Below are positions 34,191 through 45,055 of a stretch of DNA of 64,000 nt, piece after piece (position 1 is the first letter of the stretch; every line of letters starts with the position of its first letter). The position numbers and the translations under genes were made by a program. The notes under the pieces were generated by a model. That model was not told the origin of the DNA, did no database searches, and was given only the letters and a program-made list of their open reading frames with translations. The stretch is from Adiantum capillus-veneris. Lineage: Eukaryota; Streptophyta; Polypodiopsida; Polypodiales; Pteridaceae. Location of the stretch: the NCBI GenBank assembly GCA_014529385.2, contig CM043952.1, forward strand, positions 156,773,057 through 156,837,056, written 5' to 3'.

Positions 34191-34559
34191 GTATTTAGAA
34201 AACTAAAACTTAGGTTACAACTCAAAGATTATTACCTTAAAAAAACTCAAACCAACTAAAAATCAAAATTTTCCAATTATAAATGATAAAAGGCTACATT
34301 CTACTTTGGGGAAGGTACATAAATACGTAAAGGCCCAATAAACTGATTTTTGGATTGTGTAGTTGAGGTTCTACCCTTGTATCTACTCACATCTTGGGTT
34401 TCAAAATTCAAAACTTCTACTTGAGTACTTAAGTTTAAATCTTCTTCCTTAAACCATTCTTCTCCACGAGAGATACTGCACAATTACATCAACATGTAAA
34501 CTATATAAGCATATCATTCATTACCATCCTTCCTATAGAGATACTCGCTTGGGTTCATC
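34191..34559. other. No supported gene
   Basis: AT-rich sequence with one 60-codon minus-strand frame without motif. Confidence 0.4.
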
Positions 34560-34705
34560 ACCATAGGATATGCTTGAGCAAAATCAAGTAGAGAGAGTGT
34601 TATTCTTCATCTTCTTCTAGCAAGAGAGAAGCTCTTATGGAGATGGTGATGGAGAGTTTGACCACTTTGTATAATACGTACGTATAGCCTTGTGGTAGTA
34701 GACAT
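34560..34705 (-). repeat. Family-X LTR (minus), 3' part
   Basis: The reverse complement resembles 9290-9460 (tatacgtacgtattata, ctccataaga.cttctctc, acactctctctacttgatt). It is separated from the rest of the same LTR (37814-38722) by a 3.1-kb insertion. Confidence 0.65.
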
Positions 34706-35577
34706 TGTTGCTTGCATTTTGAGAACCCCGTTTTTTGTAAATTTGACATATGGACATGATGCATGATGTAAAAAGGGTGTGTGGGATTTATTTTTGGGGG
34801 GTTTTTAGCTTGCTCTAGCAAGCACATATACATGCAAGGCAAGTCACTAGTATATTGCCAGCTGTCGAGCTACTGTAAGTGCCCGTGAGTAAGTTTTTTG
34901 AAGTTAGACTTGTATATAACTAAATCTCATGTACAAACTTAACAAAGTTCATCAAAACTCCAAAAAATTGCAGGTTTGAGTTCGTTGTGCTTCCTTGATG
35001 GTTTCTGTTGCAGTTTTTGCCCTCGTCTTGCCTGCTCTACGTGTAGTCGTGTTGGGACAACTCTCTGTTCACGTCAATTTTGCATGTAGCAGCATGCAGA
35101 TTAAATTTTGGTCATCTCCATATTTATTGCCAATGATTTTTCAATATTTTTTTCAAGCTTTAAAGTGCCCCAATTGGAGTTGTGCTCTTCAGGTTACGAC
35201 TAGTTCTCTACAGGGTTATGGCTATGGCAGCCTAGTGGAAAACTATGTGGATACAAATTGGGAGGGCATGTTTCTATGAATTGTGGAAATGATGTTGAAG
35301 TTGTGGGTTTTTGATGTTCAATTGTGAAAGGGAATGAACTTGTCTTAATATGCATTGGTCGGCGTGTGCTGTAAATCTGTGCTTTGACAAGGTTTTGCTC
35401 CTATATGCTATGGTCCTTTGGGTGGGCATGTGCTTGTAAATCCCCAAGGGAGCATATTCCTTTTGGTTGGGGTTTACTAAGAGTGGTTTTTGTATAAATT
35501 TTGGTGCTAATGTTGGAGTTTTAATGCTATTGGGCTATATAGATATAGAGGTGTCCCACTTTTTCTTCTGCCCAACG
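34706..35577 (+). repeat. 5' LTR of the 3.1-kb element
   Basis: 872 bp, ends ...GCCCAACG; TATATAAC box near 34914. Confidence 0.8.
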
Positions 35578-35583
35578 GTGTTT

Positions 35584-35601
35584 TGGTGCCCGCCACCGAG
35601 G
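35584..35601 (+). promoter_or_regulatory. Probable primer-binding site
   Basis: TGGTGCCCGCCACCGAGG lies 6 bases after the LTR end. A tRNA ending GGGCACCA would pair with its start. The tRNA identity is not determined. Confidence 0.5.
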
Positions 35602-35655
35602 ATTTGCTTTTCAAGTTACCTTCAACCTTGTTGGTTTATACATAGAAGTGAAGCC

Positions 35656-35811
35656 ATGGTCAAGTTTAGTAATGCGTTGTTGAGGATGAGTGATATGATC
35701 ACTAAGTTGAAGCTAAGCAGCATAGCAGAGTTAGACATGCACTACATGAGGTTTTGCTCTCTAAAGCAGGAGCTAGAGGTTCTTGAAGATATGGTTTTGA
35801 ATGCAAAGTAA
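35656..35811 (+). CDS. Small ORF 1 of the 3.1-kb element, unknown
   Basis: A 51-codon frame starting MVKFSNALLRMSDMITKLKL, predicted helical and hydrophilic. Its position just after the PBS suggests it begins the element's coding region. It is not recognised and may be one exon or fragment of a longer protein shared with the next two frames. Confidence 0.35.
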   Translation: MVKFSNALLRMSDMITKLKLSSIAELDMHYMRFCSLKQELEVLEDMVLNAK

Positions 35812-35903
35812 GAGAAATTATTGTTCATTGGTACCCTTCCAGGATGTTTGGTCATCGAGGTTGCTTGCACTGACTTGTTGGGTGTGAAGAGAATTGTTGA
35901 ATT

Positions 35904-36395
35904 TTGAAGCAAAAAAGATGGTTGGAAGATGTCAATAAGTCTTCTACTTCTTCATGCATTTCACACAAGAGCTCCTTTGTCACTAGTGATGATTGTAGCA
36001 ATGATGATGAGGTTGAGTTAGATGTAGAAGATGAGATTTTCTCTCTTGATGATGTAGATATTGACGAGGAGTTACGTGCATGCAATATTGTGAAAGAGAA
36101 AACCATAGAGTGCATGTATGACAAAGAGAGCCATGCCATGGATGATTTAGTTTCCTATACAAATGCTTGTGAAGATGAGGTCTTTCATACTTCTATGTAT
36201 TTGGATCACATGCTTATCAATTCTCTTGGTTGTGGTGTAGATGACATTCATACTGAGATTATGGGTGAAATTTTCACTTCTCATTCAAATGAGTTGACAT
36301 CGTATCCAGATGATTTGTGGGCATGTGGACCCGTTTGGGATACTGAAATTGTCACGTGTGATGTAGATAATGCTATTGGTGGCATTGAGTCTTAG
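35904..36395 (+). CDS. Acidic ORF 2 of the 3.1-kb element, unknown
   Basis: A 163-codon frame with a Ser-rich start and a strongly acidic middle (DDCSNDDEVELDVEDEIF, then LDDVDIDEEL), followed by Cys/Met/His-containing sequence. No zinc knuckle, protease or RT motif is seen. It overlaps no LTR. It may be the remains of a captured host gene or an element-specific accessory protein. Confidence 0.45.
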   Translation: MKQKRWLEDVNKSSTSSCISHKSSFVTSDDCSNDDEVELDVEDEIFSLDDVDIDEELRACNIVKEKTIECMYDKESHAMDDLVSYTNACEDEVFHTSMYLDHMLINSLGCGVDDIHTEIMGEIFTSHSNELTSYPDDLWACGPVWDTEIVTCDVDNAIGGIES

Positions 36396-36486
36396 TTATG
36401 GTTTTATTTGTAAGCAAGAGGTTGGTTTGAGTGATGTGGATTGTGATGGTGGTCTTGATTGAGGCTTTGATGATCCACAAGTTGAG

Positions 36487-36843
36487 ATGGATAAGGAGAT
36501 GCAACTCCTTGTGTTCTATGCATTGTCAAGGTTAAAAAAGCTTAGGAAAACCTCACATGCATGTGTGAATGTTGGAGAGAATTGTAGCTTGGAAAGTTGG
36601 GACAGCCATGATGACATGGATACAATGGATGTTTTGTATTGGCCTAATGTTAGTGATATATCTCATGACGGTGAGAATGCCGATCCATGGTCTTTTGATT
36701 TGTATGACATGTACCTTGATGGTTGTAGCGCACTAGTGATTGATGGTTGTCCTTGTGACTTTGAAGGATGCCATTATGTGTGCACGATGGATGCAAGGGA
36801 TAATACTTATCCATTTGATTGTGGTAACGGTATATGGTGCTAA
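36487..36843 (+). CDS. Cys/Asp-rich ORF 3 of the 3.1-kb element, unknown
   Basis: A 118-codon frame, acidic with about ten Cys residues (for example DGCPCDFEGCHYVC), ending about 90 bases before the 3' LTR. It lies in a different frame from ORF 2, after a stop and a short gap, and the same acidic composition suggests one broken protein. No family is recognised. Confidence 0.45.
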   Translation: MDKEMQLLVFYALSRLKKLRKTSHACVNVGENCSLESWDSHDDMDTMDVLYWPNVSDISHDGENADPWSFDLYDMYLDGCSALVIDGCPCDFEGCHYVCTMDARDNTYPFDCGNGIWC

Positions 36844-36936
36844 AGTCTTTGCACATGGTGTATCTTTGTACATAAGCTTGTGCATAGTTTACTGCTGAGC
36901 ATGAATGCTCTAGCAGACTGGGGGTTTGGCAAACTA

Positions 36937-37808
36937 TGTTGCTCGCATTTTGAGAACCCCATTTTTTGTAAATTTTTACATATGGACATGACGCATGATG
37001 TCAAAAGAATAATTGGGATTTATTTTTTGGGGTTTTTTAGCTTGCTTTAGCAAGCACATGTACATGCAGGGCAAGTCACTAGTATAACGCCAACTGTCGG
37101 GCTACTGTAAGTGCCCATGAGTGAGTTTTTTGAAGTGAGAATTGTATATAACTAAATCTCATGTACAAACTTAAAAATATTCATCAAATCTCCATAAAAT
37201 TGAATATTTGAGTTTGTTGTGCCTCCTTGACGGTTTTTGTTGCAGGTTTTTCCCTCACCTTGCCTGCTCTATGTGTAGTCATGTTGGGACAGCTTTCTCT
37301 TCGCATCAATTTTTCATGTAGCAGCGTGTAGATTCAATTTTGGTCATCTTTAGCTCTCTTGCCATTCATTTTTCAAGCTTTATCTCAAGATTTAAAGTGC
37401 CCCAATTGGGGTTGTGCTCTTTAGGTTATGTCTAGTTCTCTGTAGGTTATGGCTATGACAGCCTAGTGGAAAATTATGTGCAGACAGATTGGGAGGGCAT
37501 GTATCTATGAATTGTGGAAATGATGTTGAAGTTGTGGGTTTGTGATGTTCAATTGTGAATGGGGATGCCCTTGTCTTCATATGCATTGGTCAGCGTGTGC
37601 TGTAAATACGTGCTTTGACAGGGTTTTGCTCCTATGTGCTATGGTCCTTTGGGTGGGCGTGTGCTTGTAAATCTCCAAGGGAGCATATGCCTTTTGGTTG
37701 GGGTTTACTAAGAGTGGTTTTGGTATAAATTTTGGTATTGAGGTTGGAGTTTAAATTCTATTGGGCTATATAGCTATAGAGGTGTCCCACCTTTTCTTTT
37801 GCCGAACA
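36937..37808 (+). repeat. 3' LTR of the 3.1-kb element
   Basis: 872 bp, partner of 34706-35577. A G-rich stretch (actgggggttt) lies about 15 bases upstream. Confidence 0.8.
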
Positions 37809-37813
37809 ATGTA

Positions 37814-38722
37814 ATTATCAACAGTGAAAACTGAGAAAAGGAGCTTCTTATGAACTATTCCTACCGGTTCAGAGCGTTTCCCAAGGCAAACATGGCTCTC
37901 CTCTTCTACTAAAAATAGGTCTTACTTTTGGGGAAAGAATCCAGCCTTTTCTAAAAACAAGGATTTTACTTTTTGCAGTCAACTCTGGCCTTACCCTTCA
38001 ATTTTTGCTTCAATAAAAACAATACCACAACAACTAATGAGACCATCACTGAACTAGGCTGCACCATGATACTCTGGCTTAATTATACCACTTTTGCGTA
38101 CTACCTTGACATATTTAAGATGCTGCTTTTTTTATAGAATTAATTCTAGCAAAAATCCCATTTAACCCTGTTTCTTCATTGTATGACCGTTTTTATACTT
38201 AATGGTGACTAAGAATTTATTTTTGGGTTTAGGTCATTCTAAAAAGCACATTGCTTTTTGAAAACGTCGAAAAGCACGAAAAGCTAAGAATAGTGTAGAA
38301 AGCAAACAAAAAGAAAATTTTTAGAAAATTGAACCATGAGTTTCTCTTGTCCACTCGAACAAGAAAGCAGATTCGCTTTTCACCAAATAGCACCAAAAAT
38401 TATGAAAAGTTAAAAATAGCATGAAAAATGCTCGAAAATAAACTTTTTACAAAATTGAATTATAACATCCTCGAGGCTCATAGATTAAGGATCCTGTTTT
38501 GCTTTCACCAAAAAATATCAAAAAAGTTAAAAAGTTTTTTCAATAGAAAAGAATTGAACCAAACGTCCATTTGACCTATTGGAACATGAAAATGATTTTG
38601 TTGTTTGTTTTAAAACCTCACAACATTGTCCAACGAGCATTTGGACCAATAATTTAAGAAGTGGACATTGTAATCTATTTTTGTTGTTCTTAAAAGAGAC
38701 CTAAAAATCGAGGATCTTGTAG
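37814..38722 (-). repeat. Family-X LTR (minus), 5' part
   Basis: The reverse complement of this stretch follows 8440-9300 closely in order. Shared strings include the caccgtatgg/ataaa block, gaggcatcaaaaatatg-like sequence, the gtgctttttag stretch and ctaaaaatcgaggatct at the start. It marks a minus-strand insertion of the same gypsy family. Confidence 0.75.
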
Positions 38723-38739
38723 TATCATGCAAGCAAGAA

Positions 38740-39574
38740 TGCTCATGCTGCTAAAAGAAAAAAGTTGATTTGTCCTTTTGTGCTACTAAAAAAAAAGAGA
38801 TTGATTTGTCCTTTTGTGAGAGCAACTACTTTCTGACAAGAACCTATCAAATAAGCACTTGAAAAGATAACCAAAGTTGGAATAAACTTACCTTCCTATA
38901 AAATAAAGTGAATAGAGACATGAGGGGGGGCTTCTTGTAGCAAGAACTACATATGTTTAAACGGTTGAGATGCCCATGTCTCTCTAGTAGGTGTGCCCAA
39001 TTTTGAGTTTGGGGCTTATTAGGGGTATCAAAGTGGATAACTTTTTTGATTGAATAGGAAAAGGGGGTGTAGATGGCAAGCGTGAGGCAAATACAGATGG
39101 AGGAGAACATGGAGGAGAGAGACACCATGCGCCACATCATCTACGCATATGTAGAGAGATTTTTTGATGGCAAGTGATCAGAGTGATCCTTTTGGTGTCC
39201 GCCGCAATCGTGCATGGGAGGGCAAGATTGGTCTTCTTCTCTCTCGGCCAATCTCGTGCTTGTCTACCATATGCTATTTGAGGCACGTGATTGCATGTTG
39301 CATTGGCAGTCCATAGCAGACATTCCCTATTACAACCTTGGAGGGAGATTTGGATGACATCATGGGTGATGGAATGAGTGGAGATCATCCCAAATCCTCT
39401 CTTGGTCATTCATGTTTCTCCATGGATGTTTTTGTGGGTGTGTGTATCACGTAAGTTCAATGCATGCAGCAACTAAAAGTGGTATAAAAGTCTCCCAGGA
39501 AAATACAATGAATGTGGAGCAAAGTGTGATAAGAGGAGAGCTCCATGGTGTGAGGCTAGGCACAGGGCCCAACA
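38740..39574 (-). repeat. 3' LTR of gag-only copia element 2 (minus), extent uncertain
   Basis: On the minus strand TGTTGGGCCCTG begins at 39574, immediately after the purine run aaaaagaggggaggat (39576-39592 on the plus strand as pyrimidines). The far end is not defined. Confidence 0.5.
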
Positions 39575-39575
39575 A

Positions 39576-39592
39576 TCCTCCCCTCTTTTTGT
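39576..39592 (-). promoter_or_regulatory. Polypurine tract of gag-only copia 2
   Basis: It reads aaaaagaggggaggat on the minus strand next to TGTTGGG. Confidence 0.65.
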
Positions 39593-39859
39593 TTGAGCAC
39601 ATCAAAGGTCAAAATCCTTCTAGTGGGGTCTTAGTCTCCCATATAGATATGTATACAAACTTAGGTGAATGCTTCCCCTAGAGAGTGGTGATAGTAGGGT
39701 GTAGGCAAAAAATCCCTTCCCTTGAGAATTACAGCCTACAAGGGTGTAGGGAAAACATTCCTCCCAAGAGAGTAGTAAGGAACTAGGGTGTAGGACAAAG
39801 TGTGTGTCTCAGAGGACATCTACAAAGCATAATGCTCCATTTTATTCATCACTTGATTC

Positions 39860-40485
39860 ATCAATTACAATGACTTTGCCTTTATCTTTGTACAAACACC
39901 AATTAGACCCATGGTTATTTTCACCACAATGCACACAAGGGTTAATTTTATAACATTTGTCAGATGTGTGTTTGGTGTGGTTCTAGTTCTTGCATCCCTT
40001 CTTTGTTGGGTTCCTTGATGACATAGAAACAAAAGCTTCTCATGAGGTCCTTGTGTATCTGGTTCTCTTCTCATGCCCCAAGAGTGAGTTGATGAAGTCT
40101 TTTGGGTTGGTTATATGCTCCTTTTCTTTGAGTACAATGGTAATTTGACCATAGTCTACATCTGGTACAACTTTAAGTAGAATGGCTACTTGGTCTTCAA
40201 TTTCCACTTGGCACTTTATGTATGCCAATTGGGTGAAAATGCTCTTCATTCTATTCACAAGAGAGAGGAAGGTCTTTTATTGGTTCCATGGTGAGACCAT
40301 AGAGCTCCATTTTGTGAGAAATTTTAGAGTGTTTGGCTATGGCACCAAAGTGTCTCTCTAGTGTGACCCATGCATCATAGGAACTAGTGCACTCATCTAA
40401 ATAGTGGATGTAATTGTCCTCCATTGCTGTGAGAAGAATACCTAATGCTTGCTCATCTCATGCTAAGAAATGTGCTCGAGACTAC

Positions 40486-40551
<66 letters not shown>

Positions 40552-40733
40552 CCCCCCCCCCCCAATGGCATGATTGTGGACCACAATTGCTTCTTCATTA
40601 TATACCCAGGCTTTGTTTTGATTTTCCAGGTATGGAAACCTTGGCCATAAAAAATAGTGAGTGCTTCCTTGCCCATAGTGCACCCCGAGTGTAGTGAGGG
40701 AAAGGGTCTTACCCTTAGCATAATGCAAGGCAA
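39860..40733 (-). pseudogene. Ty1/copia gag, decayed, interrupted by a microsatellite
   Basis: Minus strand: the N-terminal part (FHTWKIKTKPGYIMKKQLWS, 40640-40580) is followed by a (GA)n/(G)n tract at 40563-40489, then MEDNYIHYLDECTSSYDAWVT, LERHFGAIAKHSK, and a UBN2-like stretch (RMKSIFTQLAYIKCQVEI, VVPDVDYGQITIVL), then the zinc knuckle CVHCGENNHGSNWC. Two or more stops and a frameshift near 40265 are present. Beyond the knuckle there is no protease or pol. A polypurine tract and LTR follow within about 270 bases. Confidence 0.75.
40489..40563 (+). repeat. Microsatellite (CT)n followed by poly-C
   Basis: About 30 CT units to 40548, then about 15 C to 40563, inside a minus-strand gag. Confidence 0.95.
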
Positions 40734-40789
40734 TGTTTAATTTTCCTTGTGATTTTATGCAATGAATGCTCAAAGAAATTTACAAGACT

Positions 40790-41730
40790 TTTGGGCCAAG
40801 TGTGAAGTCACTCTTCACTTTCATGAAAGAAGCACTTATTCACAAAGGAATTTAATTATGTGGAGGAAAAATTCCTTTGCAAATGGTGAAGGATACACCC
40901 TAAGAGCAGGGGAATTTTTGACCTTTAGGGAATATAAAAGGTGTTGAGAAAAAAAAAGTGAGAATAAACGTGGTTGAGTGCCTTTCTAGAAAACTAGATC
41001 TATAGGTTCGTGGGAATGTCAGCTAAGCTAATGGCTTTCAAGGCTGTGGGAAAGCACCCAAATGGAGGCACCTAGTTGGTGTAAGGGCATGTGAGAGCAC
41101 CCTCTACCTCAATGGAGGCACCCAATAAGAGCTAAATTTTTAGCCTCATTTGTTGAGTCGACTCTTAGTGAGAGCTAATGAGGTGTGTGGCTATGGAATC
41201 CTTGAGCTGATCCTTGCTCATCTGACTTCATTAACACTAATCAATGCTTAATTCTCTTTCATTATGCCTCTCTCATACTATCTTGTGATTGTTAATGATG
41301 CTTGATTGTCTTGATTTTAACTAATTAATGGTTAATCTTTCTCTAATATTGTGTGATTGCCCTCTATTCATTGTGTGTACATGTAGGTTTGATTGGAGTG
41401 CGGATGCTCAATGGATATATATGTGTGTGTGTGTGTGTGTGCGCGCGCTTATGATTAGTGTGTTGCGTGATGGGATTAGTGATGTGTACATTGTTACAAT
41501 CGTTGGTGTGTGTGATTGGGTTGATTTGAGGTGAAGAGAAGTGGATAAGGGGATTGCCAATCAATGTGGCTTAGCTCCTCCTCCATAGGCCGGCTCACCT
41601 CATATTCGTGCTGCCATGGTTAGGTCACTAGTCGGGGGTGAGTTTTTCCATGCCCTAGCTGAGTAGCTTATCACTTCGGATCGATAATTATTGTTGGCCA
41701 TTGGAGCTATGCTACAACGGTACCCCCAAC
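40790..41730. other. No gene; probable degenerate LTR at its right end
   Basis: No coding is seen. The last few hundred bases before the PBS-like site at 41734 may be an old LTR. A (TG)n run is at about 41424-41442. Confidence 0.35.
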
Positions 41731-41733
41731 ATT

Positions 41734-41751
41734 TGGTACCATTACGGGGGA
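41734..41751 (+). promoter_or_regulatory. Degenerate Asp-type primer-binding site
   Basis: TGGTACCATTACGGGGGA differs from TGGCGCCGTTGCCGGGGA at five positions, four of them C/T or G/A transitions. It is preceded by AACAT, as in G1 and G2. Confidence 0.5.
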
Positions 41752-43350
41752 GCGATAGACTACGCTAGTGTGATGATGGAATAATCATATAGGTTTCCTC
41801 ACTAGTTTTCCTTGTGTGTTTGTTGTTTTGTGGATTTTGAATGTGTGTGCATGAGGCAATGTGCTCAATTTTTCCTAATTTGATACCATATGTTGCTAAT
41901 TGTGTGCCTACACACTCTAATTTCACTATGACCTCTTGCTAATTTCACTAATTTTTGCTAACTCTCACACTAATTTTTACTAATTGGACTAACATTTTGT
42001 GCTTATGCTTTGATATTTGCCTAATTAGAGGCTTGGATTGCATTCTAACAGTACCGGGTTGTGCTAATCACTTGACGATTGTTTGATTTGGAATGCAAGA
42101 TTAGGGCTTGGAGCATCGAGGAAATCATCCTACACATTGTGTAATCGGCAATTGAATGGTGCCATTGTGGGATTCAAATCTTGTGCGATATGCGGAGCCT
42201 TTATCAATTTTGTGATTTGGGACTTTTGATTTGTATGTTTGCATACTGCCATAATGCCAAATTTTTCTAGAATTGAATGTGCATAAATTGATGGTTTCAT
42301 GTTGTAATATGCATTATTAATTTGCTAATTTCATGTTTGAATGGTCAAATTTGATTGTATGCATTAAAATCAAGTGTCTCTGCACTCTACTAAGTGTGTG
42401 GATGTTAATTTTAGGTGAGTGTGCACTAATTTGCCCTTGTGTGTGCATCTAAAAATCAATGTGTGCTTACTGGTTTGGCTAATGTGATGTTTGATTTGTG
42501 ATGTGGTCATGCGCAATCAGAAACTTGTGTGTTCAATGCCCAACTTTGACATGATTAACACTTGTGTGTGGGCACCTAGAAATTGCCAATTATTAGTGTG
42601 TGTGTGCGCATAAAAATTTGGTAATGTGATTGCATAATCCAATGTTTGATTGCAAATGTGATGTGTGCAATGGTTAAATGCTATGTTTTTGAGAAAACAG
42701 GGATTTACACATGCCGATTGTGTCAAATTTTGACTTAAGTTTTTTAGTTAATTGCCTAGTTGTGATTTTTATTGGTGATTGAAGTGATGTGCTAGTTGAG
42801 TTTTGATTTGGCTGCACCATTCATATATGTGTGGAGAATTCTTTTTAAAAAAATCGGATAATTTTTGCATTTTTTTGTTAATTTTTAATTAATTTTATAG
42901 AACTTTGATAAATTATAATCTTGACAAGCTGGTTTGGATACGTATTTAAGGCATGATTTTGAGAGCTTTTGTACCCTCATTGGTCGAGTTTTGTGCATGC
43001 ATTTTTCCATTTTTGGTTTGATGATTTTGTTATAATTGGCATTTTTTATAAAATTTACTATTTTTGGCTTACTTGCGCATGTTGAAAGTGTTCAAATGCA
43101 ATTGCCAATGAATTCTTGAGGTTTAGGAGGGATTTTTCTTGGAGTTTTTTGGATTTTTTGTGTATTTTTTTGAATTTTTGGTTGATTTTTTAGTTTTTTG
43201 GACTAATTTCTAGCTAATTTTGACGCTTGAAAATTAAAAAATCATAAAATTTGCTTCAATGTGAGAAACGACAAATTTTCACGATCTTTTGGTGTGCAAT
43301 TCGACAAAGTGTTGGCGTTCGGCGGCAAAATTTTGACTTCGGCGATAAAA
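41752..43350. other. AT-rich leader-like sequence, no gene
   Basis: Low-complexity T-rich sequence rich in tgtg and ctaattt words. It could be the leader of the element whose PBS is at 41734. No palindrome array is seen. Confidence 0.4.
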
Positions 43351-43420
43351 TCAATTTTCTAGGATGGTGAGAACCGTCTCTAAATTTGGTTCTTTTTACT
43401 TCGTTTCTCACTCTGTCTCT

Positions 43421-43421
<1 letters not shown>

Positions 43422-43502
<81 letters not shown>

Positions 43503-43583
43503 CTTGCTGCATGAAAATAACCGCGATAATTTTCTCTCTCATCTCCTCTCACACTCTCTTGTGGCTATAAGCCTACCACCCTT

Positions 43584-43623
<40 letters not shown>

Positions 43624-43970
43624 CTCCACAAAGGAATACTTTCATCACTTCTTTTCCCAAATTTTGGAGGTGATTATATGGCATAATTGCGCAACTCTGT
43701 ATGCCTTTGAGACCTCCACACGTGCCATTTGGAGAATTGACAATTATCCATAACATTTTCAGGAAGTTGTTGTATGGCGCGATGGCGTATTTTTTCTTTA
43801 TAAAAACCTCCTTGCGCAGCATTAGAAAAACTTTCCATTATGTAGCTTCACCTATCTCAATTTCTCTCTCTCTCTCTCACTTGTTCTCTCTCACCCTCTC
43901 TCTCTCTTTCTCTCTCTATCTGGGCTTCTCTATATCTCTCTTTCTCTCTCACTTTCTCTCTACACATTGA
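43422..43970 (+). repeat. Cluster of (CT)n microsatellites
   Basis: Nearly perfect CT runs at 43422-43497 and 43587-43621, and a CT-rich imperfect tract at 43860-43970, just upstream of the LINE ORF1. Confidence 0.9.
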
Positions 43971-44074
43971 TGTAAAGATAGAAATTTTCAAAGTTATAAA
44001 AGGTGTTTTTGTAGCAGCATTTTTGAAGCGAACAGGTTCAAGAAAGTTGACTCTCATCTCTTATTTTACATACA

Positions 44075-45025
44075 ATGTCTTCCGACACTCGCAAGGGTTC
44101 TTCTACTTCAACAAGGTCTACAACCATTGTGGAAAATGATCCGAAATCTCCTAAATGTGGAGATAGCAACACAACCATCCAACCAACATCATCAAAAACC
44201 ATGATCATGGCATACTTGGTATGACTGCAATAGACCGTAAACAAACAAGGCAAAGACTTACGGGCACTTGCAATGGAGAATGGAAGACTAAGGGTACTTG
44301 TGGTTGAGAATGAGAATATCAAGAGGATACTTGAGATTCAAACAACACGTTTGATGAAACTTGAAGAGGAAGTCAAGGTATGTAAATGCTCCCTTGTGGA
44401 CTTGAATGCTTTGAAGGAGCGCATGAGCAAAGTAGAGCATGACCATGTACTGAAAGAGGAGAAATTTGACACCATGAGCCGGGATGTATGTGACATGAAA
44501 AATGTATGCACAAACAAGTCTTTGGCTGATGTATGTGGTAACGATGTGGTTCCTAATTCCTCATTCATGCAAGCTATGATTCAAACAAAGAATGTTGAGA
44601 ATGTGGATGTGGAGGAGTTGAAGGAAGGGGAGAGACGTTCTAAGAACATTGTTATTCGTGGAATTCCCGAAGAGAAGTTAGAGACACCTCATTCTCTTGC
44701 AATTGTTATCAAAGATTTCTTCAAAACCCACTTTGGCATGTTTGGAGTTATGGTCTATGGAGCAGATAGAGTGAGGAAGCAAGGAGCTCCTTGCTCGAGA
44801 GAATGGCCAATTGTATGCACCATGCTGGATGAGACCAAACAAAAGATTATCCTTGATAATAGTTGGATCTATTTGAGGGATACAAAATGTTATGTATGTG
44901 AATATCACACTATTAAGCAACAAAATATGCGTCGCAAGGCATATGAGGAAGAGAATGAGAAAATCAAGGAGATCTCTCACGAAGAAAATGTGCCCAAGGA
45001 GAAGGAAACTCCCTCAAACAAATAG
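44075..45025 (+). pseudogene. LINE (L1-like) ORF1 with RNA-binding domain
   Basis: The ATG at 44075 is in frame with the open stretch 44273-45025 but two stops lie near 44222-44235. The protein has a Ser/Thr-rich start, a coiled coil (residues 70-130: EVKVCKCSLVDLNALKERM), then an L1 ORF1p-type RRM region with RRSKNIVIRGIPEE and later YGADRVRKQG, and a C-terminal domain ending YLRDTKCYVCEYHT and a Lys/Glu tail. ORF1p binds LINE RNA in the cytoplasmic ribonucleoprotein. ORF2 follows 30 bases downstream. Confidence 0.8.
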
Positions 45026-45055
45026 GGATGCCTAACCTATGAGACCAAGTTACAA

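Larger units (their letters stand above)
34706..37808 (+). mobile_element. 3.1-kb LTR element with unknown acidic ORFs, no gag-pol
   Basis: Two direct repeats, 34706-35577 and 36937-37808, are both 872 bp and start TGTTGCT/CGCATTTTGAGAACCCC. The interior is 1.36 kb with three short ORFs. No gag, protease, RT or integrase motif is seen. It lies inside a minus-strand family-X LTR. A target duplication is not clear (gacat before, atgta after). Confidence 0.82.

Noticed and set aside
34701-37813. Target-site duplication for the 3.1-kb element
   Set aside because: The flanks gacat and atgta do not match and the LTR end is uncertain by several bases, so none is claimed.
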